This document shows, piece after piece, positions 9,562-18,640 of a stretch of 64,000 bases of DNA. Within the stretch, counting starts at the first letter, position 1; every line of letters begins with the position of its first letter. The translations under genes and the position numbers were made by a program. The stretch comes from Bremerella cremea (lineage in GTDB: Bacteria; Planctomycetota; Planctomycetia; Pirellulales; Pirellulaceae): the NCBI RefSeq assembly GCF_003335505.1, contig NZ_QPEX01000011.1:434001-498000 (forward strand). Reading direction: 5' to 3'. The notes under the pieces were generated by a model, which did not search any database, was not told where the DNA came from, and was given only the letters and a program-made list of their open reading frames with translations.

Positions 9562-10807
9562 GGACCAGTTGGCCTCAGACGAAGCTAGGCGATGGAAGCG
9601 AGCTTGGATCACCACTCTGGTGGCAGTTTTGCTGCTCGTTGCTGCGATTACGACATTGATCAGCTTAATGCGTGGTAATCCGCAGGATTTTCTGGAGACC
9701 GCGCGGCGAAAATTGGCAGCGGCAAACAATTCGGAAGAGCTTTCGACGAAGCTAGATTATGCAACTCAGGCCCGCGATGCGGCGGAACGAGCATCCGCTC
9801 TGTTGGGTGACTCTCCTACGGCCAGTCTTTTGATTGCGGGAGCTCTTGCTATTCGCAAAGATGACCCTCATTTCTTAGTCGACGAAACCTACGCCCTAAA
9901 TGACGCGCGAAGCAAGATCGATCCCTCAAAATGCAAGACGTTCGATCTCTTGCAGGCAGGGACTGCTTTCTTCTATTCCGGCGATAATATTCTTGCTGAT
10001 CAATTGCTGACAGAAGCTTTCGAGCGAGACGAACTGCGGGCCGAAGTCCTCAATCCATTGATTCAAGTCCGCTACGACCGGGGAGACGAAGATTCAGTCT
10101 TGGCATTAGGTGAGGAGCTCGCGAAGTTGGAGCCTGAGAATTGCCTGCCATGGGTCGCGATGTCGTATGTCTTTGAAGATCGGCAAGCCCTTGAGCAATT
10201 GATTGCCACCTACCGAGAACTTTTAAAACGGGACTGTGCCGAACAGGACTTAACGCGTTGGAAGCTGATCGAGCGACTGATTGAAGTAGGCTTGGCTGCC
10301 GAGGCTCAACAGGAATGGGATAAGCTTGCCGAATCCTTTCCTGAGGTTGCCAGTGCCAAAGGGGCTACCCTGGCCAAGTTGTTATTTCTTCAAGGGAAGA
10401 TTGATGAGACGCAGGAAATCATTGAAGAAATCTTAAGAAAGAACCCTGAAAGTCTGGATGCTATTTTGCTGCGTGGTCAGATTGCGACGGCGAAGGACAA
10501 GCCGCTTGAGGCGATCCAAGACTTCGAAAAACTAAGAGAGGTCGATCCGACTCATCCGCAAGTGCATTATCTTCTTGGTCAGGCTTATGCGAAAGCTGGG
10601 ATGCGCGAGGAGGCAACCCAGGAGTTGGCATTGCATGAAAAACTGTCGACTGCCCTGGTCACTCTTCACGGCATGGAGCGGTACGCAGCGAAAAATACAA
10701 ACAACGCAGCTATCCGCTTGTCCATCGCGGCAAAGTACGAAGAGCTAGGTTTACTTAAGATTGCCGAATATTGGCGTCAGCAAGCTTCGGCAATTCAAAG
10801 CAAGTAA
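9527..10807 (+). CDS. membrane-anchored TPR protein
   Basis: 426 residues. A basic N-terminus (to about residue 24) precedes one transmembrane helix (about 25-48) and then alpha-helical tetratricopeptide-type repeats, best seen in the last 150 residues (alanine/leucine/glycine pattern such as ILLRGQIATAKDKPLEAIQDF and HYLLGQAYAKAGMREEA). It overlaps the 3' end of the CRTAC1 gene by 35 bases in another frame, so the two are coupled. TPR proteins are regular partners of CRTAC1 proteins; the role is probably protein scaffolding at the membrane. Last gene of the unit, followed by a strong terminator. Confidence 0.88.
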   Translation: MNWSKDKAARFEDQLASDEARRWKRAWITTLVAVLLLVAAITTLISLMRGNPQDFLETARRKLAAANNSEELSTKLDYATQARDAAERASALLGDSPTASLLIAGALAIRKDDPHFLVDETYALNDARSKIDPSKCKTFDLLQAGTAFFYSGDNILADQLLTEAFERDELRAEVLNPLIQVRYDRGDEDSVLALGEELAKLEPENCLPWVAMSYVFEDRQALEQLIATYRELLKRDCAEQDLTRWKLIERLIEVGLAAEAQQEWDKLAESFPEVASAKGATLAKLLFLQGKIDETQEIIEEILRKNPESLDAILLRGQIATAKDKPLEAIQDFEKLREVDPTHPQVHYLLGQAYAKAGMREEATQELALHEKLSTALVTLHGMERYAAKNTNNAAIRLSIAAKYEELGLLKIAEYWRQQASAIQSK

Positions 10808-10859
10808 AAGCTTGTGTTTATGCCGGACGGGCTATTGGATGGCGCGTTGTTTTGATGTG

Positions 10860-10915
10860 AAAAAGGCCACCCAGGCAAATCCGCCGAAAAGGAGGACAGC
10901 CTGGATGGCCTTTTT
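10860..10915 (+). terminator. terminator of the DUF1559-CRTAC1-TPR unit
   Basis: Long inverted repeat AAAAAGGCCA(C)CCAGGC ... GCCTGG(A)TGGCCTTTTT with a T run on the plus strand. The gap 10808-11130 otherwise contains no supported gene. Confidence 0.8.
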
Positions 10916-11130
10916 CTGGAACACTTCAGAAGTTACGTCAACATTCTTGGAGGGAAATGTCTCGATGTAATGGATACGAGAGCGTTCGCTGGATGGTTCG
11001 TTGCGAGATCGATTTTCTTTGAAAAAACACTCGGTCTCGCCTTCGAAGCGAATATAAGACAGACTCTAAGTTGTTCTCTGATGGGATGAAACAGCCGGAC
11101 AGCGAAGCGTTTGGGCAAAGGATAATAAGC

Positions 11131-11838
11131 ATGACAGATCCTGGAGTGGTCGTGCAGTTAGCGGTGGGATTCCCCAAGGACTACGGTGACCCTGCGGCCA
11201 CCGAGCCGATGGATAAAGCCTGGCGAACAGGTTTCTTCAAACAACCGGTCGCCGCAGCGGTTCGGCTGAACACGTTGGGCTTCGCGGGAGATGGCGTGGC
11301 CGATTCGGTGAATCATGGGGGGCCTGATAAAGCGGTGCTCTGTTACTCAGCTTGGCATTACCCCATTTGGCGGGAAGAGTTTCGCCAGATCGATTCTCTG
11401 GCCCAGCGGATCCCGCTCGACCAGTTTGGCCCAGGGGCGTTTGGCGAAAATCTGACCATCGAAGGGCAATCGGAAGAGAGCGTCTGCTTAGGGGACATTT
11501 ACGAAGTAGGAACGGCTCGCATCCAGATTTCTCAGCCCCGGCAGCCGTGTTGGAAGCTAGGCCGCCGCTGGCGAGTGAAGCAGCTTACCGCTTTGGCGGT
11601 CTCGACGGGGCGAATGGGATGGTATGTCCGCATTCTCCGAGAGGGGGAAGTCTCGGTGGGGCAGGAAGTTCGTCTGGTCGAACGCCCGCTGGCAGATTGG
11701 CCGATTGCTCGTCTCAACGAGCTTTTTTATCACGACCGGCAAAATGTCCTCGATGCTCAAATAATGGCCGATTGCCATATTTTGGCAGAGGCCTGGCGAG
11801 ATGAATTTCGAAATCAGATTGAAAAATTCTCGAGCTAG
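11131..11838 (+). CDS. MOSC domain protein, YiiM family
   Basis: 235 residues from ATG 11131, preceded by AAAGGAT; a longer in-frame start at 11071 adds 20 residues not expected for the family. Family signatures: VNHGGPDKAVLCYSAWHYPIW, PGAFGENLTIEG and SQPRQPCWKLGRRW, with the conserved cysteine of MOSC domains in the last. YiiM-type MOSC proteins bind molybdenum cofactor and reduce N-hydroxylated compounds; that activity is established for E. coli YiiM and inferred here. Monocistronic by context. Confidence 0.92.
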   Translation: MTDPGVVVQLAVGFPKDYGDPAATEPMDKAWRTGFFKQPVAAAVRLNTLGFAGDGVADSVNHGGPDKAVLCYSAWHYPIWREEFRQIDSLAQRIPLDQFGPGAFGENLTIEGQSEESVCLGDIYEVGTARIQISQPRQPCWKLGRRWRVKQLTALAVSTGRMGWYVRILREGEVSVGQEVRLVERPLADWPIARLNELFYHDRQNVLDAQIMADCHILAEAWRDEFRNQIEKFSS

Positions 11839-12159
11839 CAGCACGAATTTCAGGGTGTTTTCGCCGCGAGTTAAACGCCGTAATTCTCGCAAAACAAATT
11901 GGTGCCAGGATTTACTCAACCTAATGCCCAGTGACGGACGAACATATTCTTCGTGCTTCCGACCTACCCTCCGTTTAATTGCGAGGTAAAATAGGGGAGC
12001 AACACCAATACATTGGATCTAAGCCTTCGGCCTCCATCCGGCAGAGGGACCAATTTTTTGCGAATGCCCGTTTCACAAACGGCTAGTGCAAGTGCACGCT
12101 AAGAAACTCGCATTTCTCGCAGCGACTCCACTCGTCGCATTGGCCGAAGGTTTACTTAC
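11839..12159. other. intergenic stretch with no recognised gene
   Basis: About 320 bases between the convergent MOSC and rlmN genes. No reading frame with coding character was seen. Only short palindromes (GTGCA-AG-TGCAC near 12087 and GCGAC...GTCGC near 12122) were noticed, neither convincing as a functional site. Confidence 0.5.
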
Positions 12160-12194
12160 AAAAAACGCCCTGCTGAATAAGCAGGGCGTTTTTT
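12160..12194. terminator. bidirectional terminator between MOSC gene and rlmN
   Basis: AAAAAACGCCCTGC, 7-base loop TGAATAA, GCAGGGCGTTTTTT: a perfect stem with A run on one side and T run on the other, so it can serve rlmN on the minus strand and the MOSC gene on the plus strand. Confidence 0.9.
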
Positions 12195-12241
12195 GTTTCT
12201 TGCTCTAGGAAACGTTCTGCGATAACTGGTGCGAGGCCAAG

Positions 12242-13303
12242 CTAGGCCTTGGTCCCCTCCAGCGGAACCAAGTTCTCTTTCGACAGCCTTCGCAACTGCC
12301 CACAGGCCGCGTTGATCTTGTCTCCCTTGCGGTGCCGGAATTTCACCGTGATGCCGTAGTTCTCTAAGATCTCGCGAAATCGCTGCTGGGCATGGATCGA
12401 GGGGGTTTCGTATGGCAGGCCAGGGACCGGGTTGTAGGGAATTACGTTCAACAGGGCAGGGCGACCTTTAAGCAGCCTGGCCAACTGTTGGGCGTGTTCT
12501 GGGCGGTCGTTCAGTTCGGAAAGAAGCACATACTCGAACGTTAAGCGGCGGCCACTAACGTCGAAGTAGTGGTCGGCGGCTTCTAAGATGGCATCGATGC
12601 CGATGGTTTTGTTCACCGGGACAATCTGGGTACGAAGCTCATCGTTCGGGGCGTGCAGCGAAACGGCCAGGTGAAAGCGGGTATCGAGCTTAGCCAGCTT
12701 GTGAATTGCTGGCGGAAGGCCGACCGTGCTGATGGTGATGCGCCGGGCGCTAATACCCAGGCCATCTTCCGCCGTGGCGAAATTGAGGGCCTGGAGCAAG
12801 CGATCGACGTTGGCCAGAGGTTCGCCCATTCCCATCACGACAATATGACTCAGCCGTTCACCTTCCGGCAGAAGCATTTGCAGACGCAGCATTTGCTCGG
12901 TAATTTCGCCGGCAGTGAGGTTGCGCTCGACTCCGTCCAAGCCAGACGCACAAAAGACGCACCCCATCGCACAGCCGACCTGCGAACTGATGCAGATCGT
13001 GCGGCGGTCGCCGTCACGCAGCAAGACGCACTCGATGCGGCCGCCGTCGTGAAGCTGAATCAGCAATTTCTCGGTGCCGTCGTCTGCCGTGGTGTGTTTG
13101 GCGATGGTGGTCGTCCAGATACGACACGACTCGGCCAGCTTCTCGCGGAATTTCTTGGGCAGATTGGTCATCGCGTCGAACGAGTCGACACGCTGCTGGA
13201 CAATCCATTCGCGCAGTTGTTTCGCACGGAATTTGGGCTGGCCCAATTCCTTGAGGGTGGCTTCTAGTTGGTGGCCGACAATTTGTTCAACAAGATCGAT
13301 CAT
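12242..13303 (-). CDS. rlmN: 23S rRNA (adenine-2503-C2) methyltransferase RlmN
   Basis: 353 residues. Radical-SAM motif CAMGCVFC with cysteines at 111, 115 and 118, the GMGEP motif in VVMGMGEPLAN, and the C-terminal NAACGQLRR segment holding the methyl-carrying catalytic cysteine are all present. The enzyme methylates C2 of A2503 in 23S rRNA and, in E. coli, A37 of some tRNAs. Full length for the family. Monocistronic, ending at the bidirectional hairpin at 12160-12194. Confidence 0.97.
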   Translation of the reverse strand: MIDLVEQIVGHQLEATLKELGQPKFRAKQLREWIVQQRVDSFDAMTNLPKKFREKLAESCRIWTTTIAKHTTADDGTEKLLIQLHDGGRIECVLLRDGDRRTICISSQVGCAMGCVFCASGLDGVERNLTAGEITEQMLRLQMLLPEGERLSHIVVMGMGEPLANVDRLLQALNFATAEDGLGISARRITISTVGLPPAIHKLAKLDTRFHLAVSLHAPNDELRTQIVPVNKTIGIDAILEAADHYFDVSGRRLTFEYVLLSELNDRPEHAQQLARLLKGRPALLNVIPYNPVPGLPYETPSIHAQQRFREILENYGITVKFRHRKGDKINAACGQLRRLSKENLVPLEGTKA

Positions 13304-13580
13304 TTCAGCATGGTACTCAACACGCCGGTAAAACGTAGGGGGAAATAGGCCAGCCAGGGCAATTCCGCGGAGATCATCAGGCCGCTGGCGGTATTGGGGC
13401 TCCGGCTAGAGGAAAGCATTTTCAGTAAAAACATCTGCCCATAGTGAAAGTGGCCAAAATTCGTTATACTGGCGAAAATCACCATCAAGCGAAGTAGGGC
13501 GGATTCGGCAGACTCCTCTTTCAATAGATTCTCTATTTCGCTCGTACTTGGTCAACTTACCACAACGGCAAGATTGCACT

Positions 13581-13889
13581 ATGGCCCGAAAAGTCGCTAA
13601 TCGCAAAGAGTTGCGCGCTCAAGTGGAGGCTGCGGAAGCCGCCGAAGCTCAGGATGACGGAGCACCCAAGAAGAAAAAGGCGAAACGGAAGTCCCGCAGT
13701 AAGAAGACAACCGAAGTCCGGATGAAGATGTTCTGGGGTGTCTTCAATCAGTCGATGAAGCGGGTTGCGCTGTACGAATTCGACCAAAAGGAAGAAGCAG
13801 AGGCGAAAGCTGCAGACCTGAGCAAGGCCGGTAAGCCGCAGCACTTTGTGCAGAAAGTGAAAGAAACGATCGAAGAAGTTGTCGAGTAA
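13581..13889 (+). CDS. small basic planctomycete protein, unknown function
   Basis: 102 residues from ATG 13581. The N-terminal half is highly charged, with a Lys/Arg cluster (PKKKKAKRKSRSKK, about residues 32-45), followed by a compact segment (MKMFWGVFNQSMKRVALYEFDQKEEA) that looks folded. The sequence type is familiar from planctomycete genomes but I know no function. A TATACT box at 13465-13470 without a good -35 may be its promoter. Could bind nucleic acid, judging only by charge. A stable hairpin follows it. Confidence 0.8.
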   Translation: MARKVANRKELRAQVEAAEAAEAQDDGAPKKKKAKRKSRSKKTTEVRMKMFWGVFNQSMKRVALYEFDQKEEAEAKAADLSKAGKPQHFVQKVKETIEEVVE

Positions 13890-13907
13890 TCGAGGCTTTT
13901 AGTTTCC

Positions 13908-13929
13908 ACGCGGCTTTTGGGGCCGCGTG
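13908..13929 (+). terminator. hairpin after small basic protein gene
   Basis: CACGCGGC, 6-base loop, GCCGCGTG: perfect 8-base GC-rich stem 19 bases after the stop codon; no T run, so termination efficiency is uncertain. Confidence 0.5.
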
Positions 13930-13994
13930 AATCTTCGTAGTCGGTTCGTCCCAAGTACCAATATCTCAAGCTTTGGTTGAGTGCGGGAGTCCTG

Positions 13995-14705
13995 ATGATG
14001 ACGCTGCGAAACTATCTTACGGTATGCGCCCTGCTTTCTTTCGTGGCGCTGGGGTGTTCTACGGAATCCCCCACCCAGTCCCCTCGTGACGCGGTAACTA
14101 GCGATTCTGTGGCAAAAGAGTCCTCGTCTGCCCCTGCGGAAGCAAAGAAGTCGGCGATCTCATTAGCCCCGGCCGGTAATGATACTCCTCCACTCGATGG
14201 AGGCCGCGTGCAATCGGTCATGCCTCAAGGTTGGAAGTTTTTACCTCGTTCAAGCGATTATCTCTTCGCGGCTTACTTTCAGGAAAAGGGGGGCGTGCCT
14301 CGCTTGGTTTTACGAGAAACGGAAGCAGGTGACTTGCCGATGACCGATTCCGCCGAGACAGCCAAGCCGCTGGCGGAGCTTGTTCGAAAGGAGCTCCCCT
14401 CAAGCCAAGAGTCGCCACTCTCGGTGCTGAATGTCGGCGAGAACTGGTTTGTGCGTTACGAGAAGAAGATGTCCTTTCGCAGCTTGCCAGCCAGTGGTGT
14501 GTTTCTGGTGACCGTGCAAGGAGGAAAGCGTTTCACCTTGGAACTGCTGACCTACGCTGACAAGAAAGAGGAGTTTCTGCCGGCGCTCTACCGCTTTGCC
14601 GCAGATCTGAAAGTTGAGACAGAGTCGTCGCCATCCTCGGCCGAAGTTGGGGCTGATGGAGAAGAGGCAGATGAGTCACAAGTCGATTCTTCTGCGTCTC
14701 AATAG
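13995..14705 (+). CDS. lipoprotein of unknown function
   Basis: 236 residues from ATG 13995 (GGGAG five bases upstream); a second ATG follows at once. The signal peptide ends in VALGC, a lipobox, followed by a low-complexity Ser/Pro/Ala/Lys linker (about residues 20-60). The middle domain (VMPQGWKFLPRSSDYLFAAY to RFAADLKVE) is a mixed alpha/beta region of the kind seen in planctomycete PsbP/MOG1-like exported proteins, but I cannot assign it. The C-terminus is acidic and serine rich. Upstream of an unknown gene on the same strand. Confidence 0.75.
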   Translation: MMTLRNYLTVCALLSFVALGCSTESPTQSPRDAVTSDSVAKESSSAPAEAKKSAISLAPAGNDTPPLDGGRVQSVMPQGWKFLPRSSDYLFAAYFQEKGGVPRLVLRETEAGDLPMTDSAETAKPLAELVRKELPSSQESPLSVLNVGENWFVRYEKKMSFRSLPASGVFLVTVQGGKRFTLELLTYADKKEEFLPALYRFAADLKVETESSPSSAEVGADGEEADESQVDSSASQ

Positions 14706-14765
14706 CTTGCCGGTTGATTGGTGAAAAGTTGCGAACCTTTCTCGTTCATTTTCCCTCCTTCCGGC

Positions 14766-15206
14766 ATGAAATACTTCACGCTGAAATGGTGGCTTGGATT
14801 GCAAAAAGGGCGCGGTCCTGATCCGATCGAGGAATTTCAGGAGCACGTCGCGTCGATTCGCAGTGCTCTTCCTCCTGGCTTTCGCGAGTTGTACGAAAGC
14901 GTCGCGCTGCATGATGCTCATTTGCGGAAGATGGAATACGATGCCGCAGCACAATCGCTCGAGATGCAGCTCGATAGTTACGGCGAGCAGGGCCAGCGTC
15001 GTAGGGTCACGCTACGTTATTTACAGGTCGATTCTTTTCTTTCTACTGCCCATCCTGAGCTTGGGTTGCCTGGCCCGTTTGGTTACGGCGATTTAGGTTA
15101 TGACGAGCCGTACGTCTTGCCTGGCGGCCTCTTCGAGCATCGGATCCTCTTTTCTTCCGGCATCGAGCTGCGGATTCGTTTTGGCGATTTTAAACTCGTG
15201 GTTTGA
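14766..15206 (+). CDS. hypothetical protein, possibly DUF4085-related
   Basis: 146 residues if started at ATG 14766 (MKYFTLKWWLGLQ); a longer frame from a TTG at 14718 is possible but less natural, and neither has a clear ribosome site. The opening MKYFT-x-x-W resembles DUF4085 proteins, which is only a weak hint. The body contains HDAHLRKMEYD and a C-terminal FEHRILFSSGIELRIRFGDF stretch predicted as beta strands. Soluble, no signal peptide. Sits 60 bases after the lipoprotein gene on the same strand and is followed by a hairpin. Confidence 0.65.
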   Translation: MKYFTLKWWLGLQKGRGPDPIEEFQEHVASIRSALPPGFRELYESVALHDAHLRKMEYDAAAQSLEMQLDSYGEQGQRRRVTLRYLQVDSFLSTAHPELGLPGPFGYGDLGYDEPYVLPGGLFEHRILFSSGIELRIRFGDFKLVV

Positions 15207-15243
15207 GCTGCGAAGATCTTATTCGTACTGCTGAAAACGAAAA

Positions 15244-15282
15244 AAGCGGCCTGGGTGAGGATGGATGTCACCGAGGCCGCTT
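15244..15282. terminator. shared hairpin between convergent genes
   Basis: AAGCGGCCT and AGGCCGCTT arms separated by a 21-base loop, preceded by AAA on one side. Lies between the gene ending at 15206 and the DUF1501 gene ending at 15333. Confidence 0.65.
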
Positions 15283-15332
15283 AATGAAAAGGAAAGGGGG
15301 GATTTAAAGAAGAGAAAGGGGTGGAGTTCGTG

Positions 15333-16808
15333 TTAACCGAAGAGTGCCGTAACGGCTTCGGCCTTCACTAGCTCGCGGGGCTGATTAAGGTGGTTGTAAA
15401 CAATGGTTTGTGGATCGATGCCGATCGCGTGGTACATCGTCGCGAGTAGCTCGATCGGATGCACAGGGTTGCTTTTGGGGGCAGAAGCCGTTTCGTCCGA
15501 CTCGCCATAAACTTGGCCGCGAGCGATCCCAGCACCGGCAACACAGGCGGTGTAGCAGTAAGGCCAGTGATCGCGTCCATCGGCGCTGTTGTTGTTGCCG
15601 GAAGTGCTTACGCCACGTTGCGGGCTGCGGCCAAATTCGCCGACGGCCACGACCAATGTTTCGTCCAGCAGGCCACGCTCGTCCATGTCGCCAATCAGGG
15701 CGGCCAGGCCGGAATCGAGCATGGGGGCCGATTGATTCTTCATCCGTTTGGAAAGGTCGACGTGATGGTCCCAACTGTGGTTGTCCGAGTTGGCAACCTT
15801 CGGCCAAATCACTTCGACGACACGCGTGCCTGCTTCGACCAAGCGGCGAGCCAAGAGCAAGCTTTGGCCAAACGTATTGCGTCCGTAGGTGTCGCGTGTC
15901 TTGTCGGTTTCTTGGGAAAGATCAAAAGCGTCGCGAGCCCGACCGCTGGAGATCAGGTTCAAAGCCGTTTCGTAATACTTATCGAGGTCGTACGATTGAA
16001 CAGCCTTGTCGAGCGCCGGCATGCCAGCATTGATCATGTCGCGCAGTTGGGCCCTACGCCCGAGGCGTGTGCTCGTGATTTCCGGCCTTAGTTTAAGGTC
16101 GTCGACATTGATTTTGTCCATCTTGTTCATGTCCATATCATCTCCAGGCGGGAAGAGATAATACGGATCGTAGGCGCGCCCGAGGAAGCCAGCGGTGCCT
16201 GATTTGTTGACCACGTTGCTTTCTTGCAGGGGGCGGGGCATCATCACGAACGGAAGCATGGGAACTTCCGGTGGCTTGAACTTGATGATGTTGCAGCCGA
16301 AGTTAGGGAAGTCTTTCGGCGTGGGTGGTTCTAGCTGGCCACTGGGACTGACTTTGTCCGCCGTGTATCCCGTGTGCATCTGATAGATGGCCGCCGTGTG
16401 GTTGAACAGGCCAACCGGCGTGTAGCTCATCGACCGGATCAGGCTGAGCTTGTCCGTTTGTTGAGCGAGCTTAGGCAGGTTCTCGGTCAGGTCCATGCCG
16501 GGGACTTTGCTGCCGATTCGTTTGAAAACGCTTTTAACGTTATCCGGCACATCGTCCTTAGGGTCCCACAAGTCAAGGTGGCTTGGTCCGCCTTGAAGGT
16601 AAACCAGGATAATGCTCTTCGCCTTACCGAAGTTTGGACCGTGAGATGCAATTTCCGCCGCTTGGGCTTGGTTCGATTGAAGATTGAGCAATTGCCCCAG
16701 GGACAGCCCTAGCATGGCCGAGCCACCAACCCGCAATAAATCGCGCCGAGTTGGCCCGAGGTGCGGATCGCAGACATCCTTTGCCTTGCTACCAGGGATG
16801 ACGAGCAT
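15333..16808 (-). CDS. DUF1501 Tat-exported protein
   Basis: 491 residues from ATG 16808, chosen because AAAGGAG lies eight bases upstream; the frame is open 14 codons further. An N-terminal twin-arginine signal ([18 protein letters not shown]) and the DUF1501 features ([52 protein letters not shown]) are clear. DUF1501 belongs to the alkaline-phosphatase/sulfatase-like fold and is abundant in planctomycetes, often next to DUF1549/DUF1553 genes; here it stands alone. Probable periplasmic location; substrate unknown. It has its own consensus promoter and a leader of about 200 bases with a hairpin at its 5' end. Confidence 0.95.
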   Translation of the reverse strand: MLVIPGSKAKDVCDPHLGPTRRDLLRVGGSAMLGLSLGQLLNLQSNQAQAAEIASHGPNFGKAKSIILVYLQGGPSHLDLWDPKDDVPDNVKSVFKRIGSKVPGMDLTENLPKLAQQTDKLSLIRSMSYTPVGLFNHTAAIYQMHTGYTADKVSPSGQLEPPTPKDFPNFGCNIIKFKPPEVPMLPFVMMPRPLQESNVVNKSGTAGFLGRAYDPYYLFPPGDDMDMNKMDKINVDDLKLRPEITSTRLGRRAQLRDMINAGMPALDKAVQSYDLDKYYETALNLISSGRARDAFDLSQETDKTRDTYGRNTFGQSLLLARRLVEAGTRVVEVIWPKVANSDNHSWDHHVDLSKRMKNQSAPMLDSGLAALIGDMDERGLLDETLVVAVGEFGRSPQRGVSTSGNNNSADGRDHWPYCYTACVAGAGIARGQVYGESDETASAPKSNPVHPIELLATMYHAIGIDPQTIVYNHLNQPRELVKAEAVTALFG

Positions 16809-16982
16809 GGGGAATGCTCCTTTGTAAATGGGACGAACACCACCAGGCAAAACGCAAAGTGGATAACTTTGTGACCAGAGGTAGGTGCCAGAATCACAAC
16901 GGTTTGTGTGATTGTTAGGTAAGGAAAGAACTCCTTCCTGGCATCCGGCGCTTACGGGGATAGCGCGGTCCTCGTCTCCATT

Positions 16983-17013
16983 GGTTGCTAGGAAAGCCCC
17001 CTAAATAGCAACC
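16983..17013 (-). promoter_or_regulatory. hairpin at the 5' end of the DUF1501 leader
   Basis: GGTTGCTA and TAGCAACC arms, perfect 8 base pairs with a 15-base loop, located within a few bases of the transcription start predicted from the promoter at 17022-17051. May stabilise the mRNA 5' end; role is inference. Confidence 0.45.
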
Positions 17014-17021
17014 AGGGACGC

Positions 17022-17051
17022 AGTATAGAGGCTTTTTAATGCGAATGTCAA
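17022..17051 (-). promoter_or_regulatory. sigma-70-like promoter of the DUF1501 gene
   Basis: On the minus strand TTGACA (17046-17051), 18-base spacer, TATACT (17022-17027). Near-perfect consensus; start of transcription expected near 17015, about 207 bases before the ATG. The rest of the 16809-17209 gap has no gene; it is the divergent control region for the genes at 16808 and 17210. Confidence 0.7.
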
Positions 17052-17209
17052 GCTTTTTCACGTCAGAACTAGCTAATGGGGAATTGCCGGACATTAAATG
17101 ACTGTGCAAGCAGCTAGCGGAAAATTCGTAGGTGTTGCCCTTGCTGAAAAGAGCGGGTTTCTGGTATTCCACCCGTCCGTTTTTCTCTTAATAACGGAGG
17201 AGTGACACC

Positions 17210-17539
17210 ATGCGACGTCGATTTTTGAAATGGATGACCGGCAGTTTTGCCGTGGGGACGCTTGCTGCGCTGGGGCATGGCTGGCTGTCACCACCTCAGG
17301 CAGCAGCCGCGAACACAGGGAACTTGCAAGAGATACTCGAGAAGGGGCTCTACGTTCGCCAGCAATCGCAATACGACTTCATTGCGAGCATTATCTTTTT
17401 AGTGGAGCATGATAAGCTATCACTTAAGTTGGTCTATTCTACCTTTAAGTGGGCAATGCAATACGACAAGGGAAGAAGGTACTACTATTTCGAGCTTGGC
17501 ATGCGAAAACGCGCTTTACAACAGGGCGTTAAAATCTAA
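17210..17539 (+). CDS. small exported protein with Tat-like signal
   Basis: 109 residues; strong ribosome site CGGAGGAG before ATG 17210. The N-terminus MRRRFLKWMTG followed by a hydrophobic stretch and AAAAN is a Tat or Sec signal. The mature part (about 75 residues) is rich in Tyr and basic residues and shows repeated [YF]-containing helices (LYVRQQSQYDFIASIIFLVEHDKL, KWAMQYDKGRRYYYFE). No family recognised. Divergent from the DUF1501 gene. Real-gene status rests on the ribosome site, signal and codon pattern. Confidence 0.7.
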   Translation: MRRRFLKWMTGSFAVGTLAALGHGWLSPPQAAAANTGNLQEILEKGLYVRQQSQYDFIASIIFLVEHDKLSLKLVYSTFKWAMQYDKGRRYYYFELGMRKRALQQGVKI

Positions 17540-17815
17540 GCTCCGTAGATAATTCTTGATGGGTTTGTATCTTTCAAGCCAGCCGGCTAGGCTGTGAGCC
17601 TGTGGTTCGTGGTGACTCGGTTTGAGCCGGTGTGGGGATTTTCCTCGCGTATCGTCAATAAGCTTACGAATTACTTGACCTAGTTGAAGATTCAGTGAGA
17701 ATCGTTGCGAGTGGACCGATACTTGCGAATTGGTGCGCGGTTTATGTCTATTAGCGGTAACCCCAACTTTTCTACCGCCCCCACGCAACAGAGCAGAGAA
17801 CGATAAGGCAAGAGA

Positions 17816-18640
17816 ATGACGGAGCAAACCCGGAAGAACATTACGCAGGTACTCCTCCCGGGGTTAATCCTGTTTGGTGTGCTTGGTGTTACTTATGGGC
17901 CGACGTATTTGCAGTCGATTCGCAATCATTGGCTTGCTTACAGCATGCAGCGAGATTCTCTTCTCGGGCCGGTTTGCTACGACGTTTGCTTGAAATCCGA
18001 GTTCGTCTCCGAGGTCGGGGAAAACTGGCGTGTATTTGTGGTTACCGATAAAGAACCCGCCGAGTCGGAAGCAAGTAATCGGCAAGAGTTGTTGTTAGTT
18101 AATGAATGGGGAAGTGTCGTCAAGCGTGATCTGCAAACCGATGTCGGCGCGATAAAAAGTACGCATCTCGTTCCGGAAGATGGCTATGCGATGTTAGAAG
18201 TGGTGCGGCACGTGCCAGGCGACAAGTTTGCCTCGGAGGTCGTCCACTACCAAGTCACCTCGCAGCAGATTGCCATGGTCGATAGCGAAACGAAGCGGTT
18301 TCAGCCTGGCTGGCCGTGGCGTTTTGGCCCGCCTCGCCATGGTCCCCCTTCTTCAGAAGGCGGGAGGCATCCTTGGTTTCGTCAGTGGCAGAAGCCAGGT
18401 GAAGGTAGTGGTGACGATCGGGCTGAAAGAGAAGGCCAAGAGCCAAAGTCGTGGCCTCGTGAGCCCAAGGACGTGGCACCTCGCAAGGAAGACGTGGCTC
18501 GGATTGGTGCCGACAAGTCCACGCCTACTGTTAAGCTGAACTCTCAGCTATCAAAGCACAAAGAAGACGTGCAACGATCGAGCCCCGTGGGCGCCAATGA
18601 CGAGAGACTGCTCGATGTCGGCGGTCTTGGAGGGGCCTGA
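17816..18640 (+). CDS. single-pass membrane protein of unknown function
   Basis: 274 residues. One transmembrane helix near residues 10-30 (VLLPGLILFGVLGVTYGP), a soluble beta-rich domain (about 50-155), then a Pro/Gly/Arg-rich disordered tail with PWRFGPPRHGPP and WFRQWQKPG. No family recognised. The last 90 bases run antisense over the 3' end of lutC, so about 30 C-terminal residues are encoded opposite lutC codons. The domain before the tail seems genuine; the tail may be poorly constrained. AAGGCAAGAGA upstream of the ATG gives a moderate ribosome site. Confidence 0.65.
   Translation: MTEQTRKNITQVLLPGLILFGVLGVTYGPTYLQSIRNHWLAYSMQRDSLLGPVCYDVCLKSEFVSEVGENWRVFVVTDKEPAESEASNRQELLLVNEWGSVVKRDLQTDVGAIKSTHLVPEDGYAMLEVVRHVPGDKFASEVVHYQVTSQQIAMVDSETKRFQPGWPWRFGPPRHGPPSSEGGRHPWFRQWQKPGEGSGDDRAEREGQEPKSWPREPKDVAPRKEDVARIGADKSTPTVKLNSQLSKHKEDVQRSSPVGANDERLLDVGGLGGA

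Noticed and set aside
13300-13524. 74-codon frame on the minus strand ending in an ATGA overlap with the rlmN start.
   Set aside because: The product is of mixed composition with no recognisable family, no ribosome site was found, and the overlap can occur by chance.
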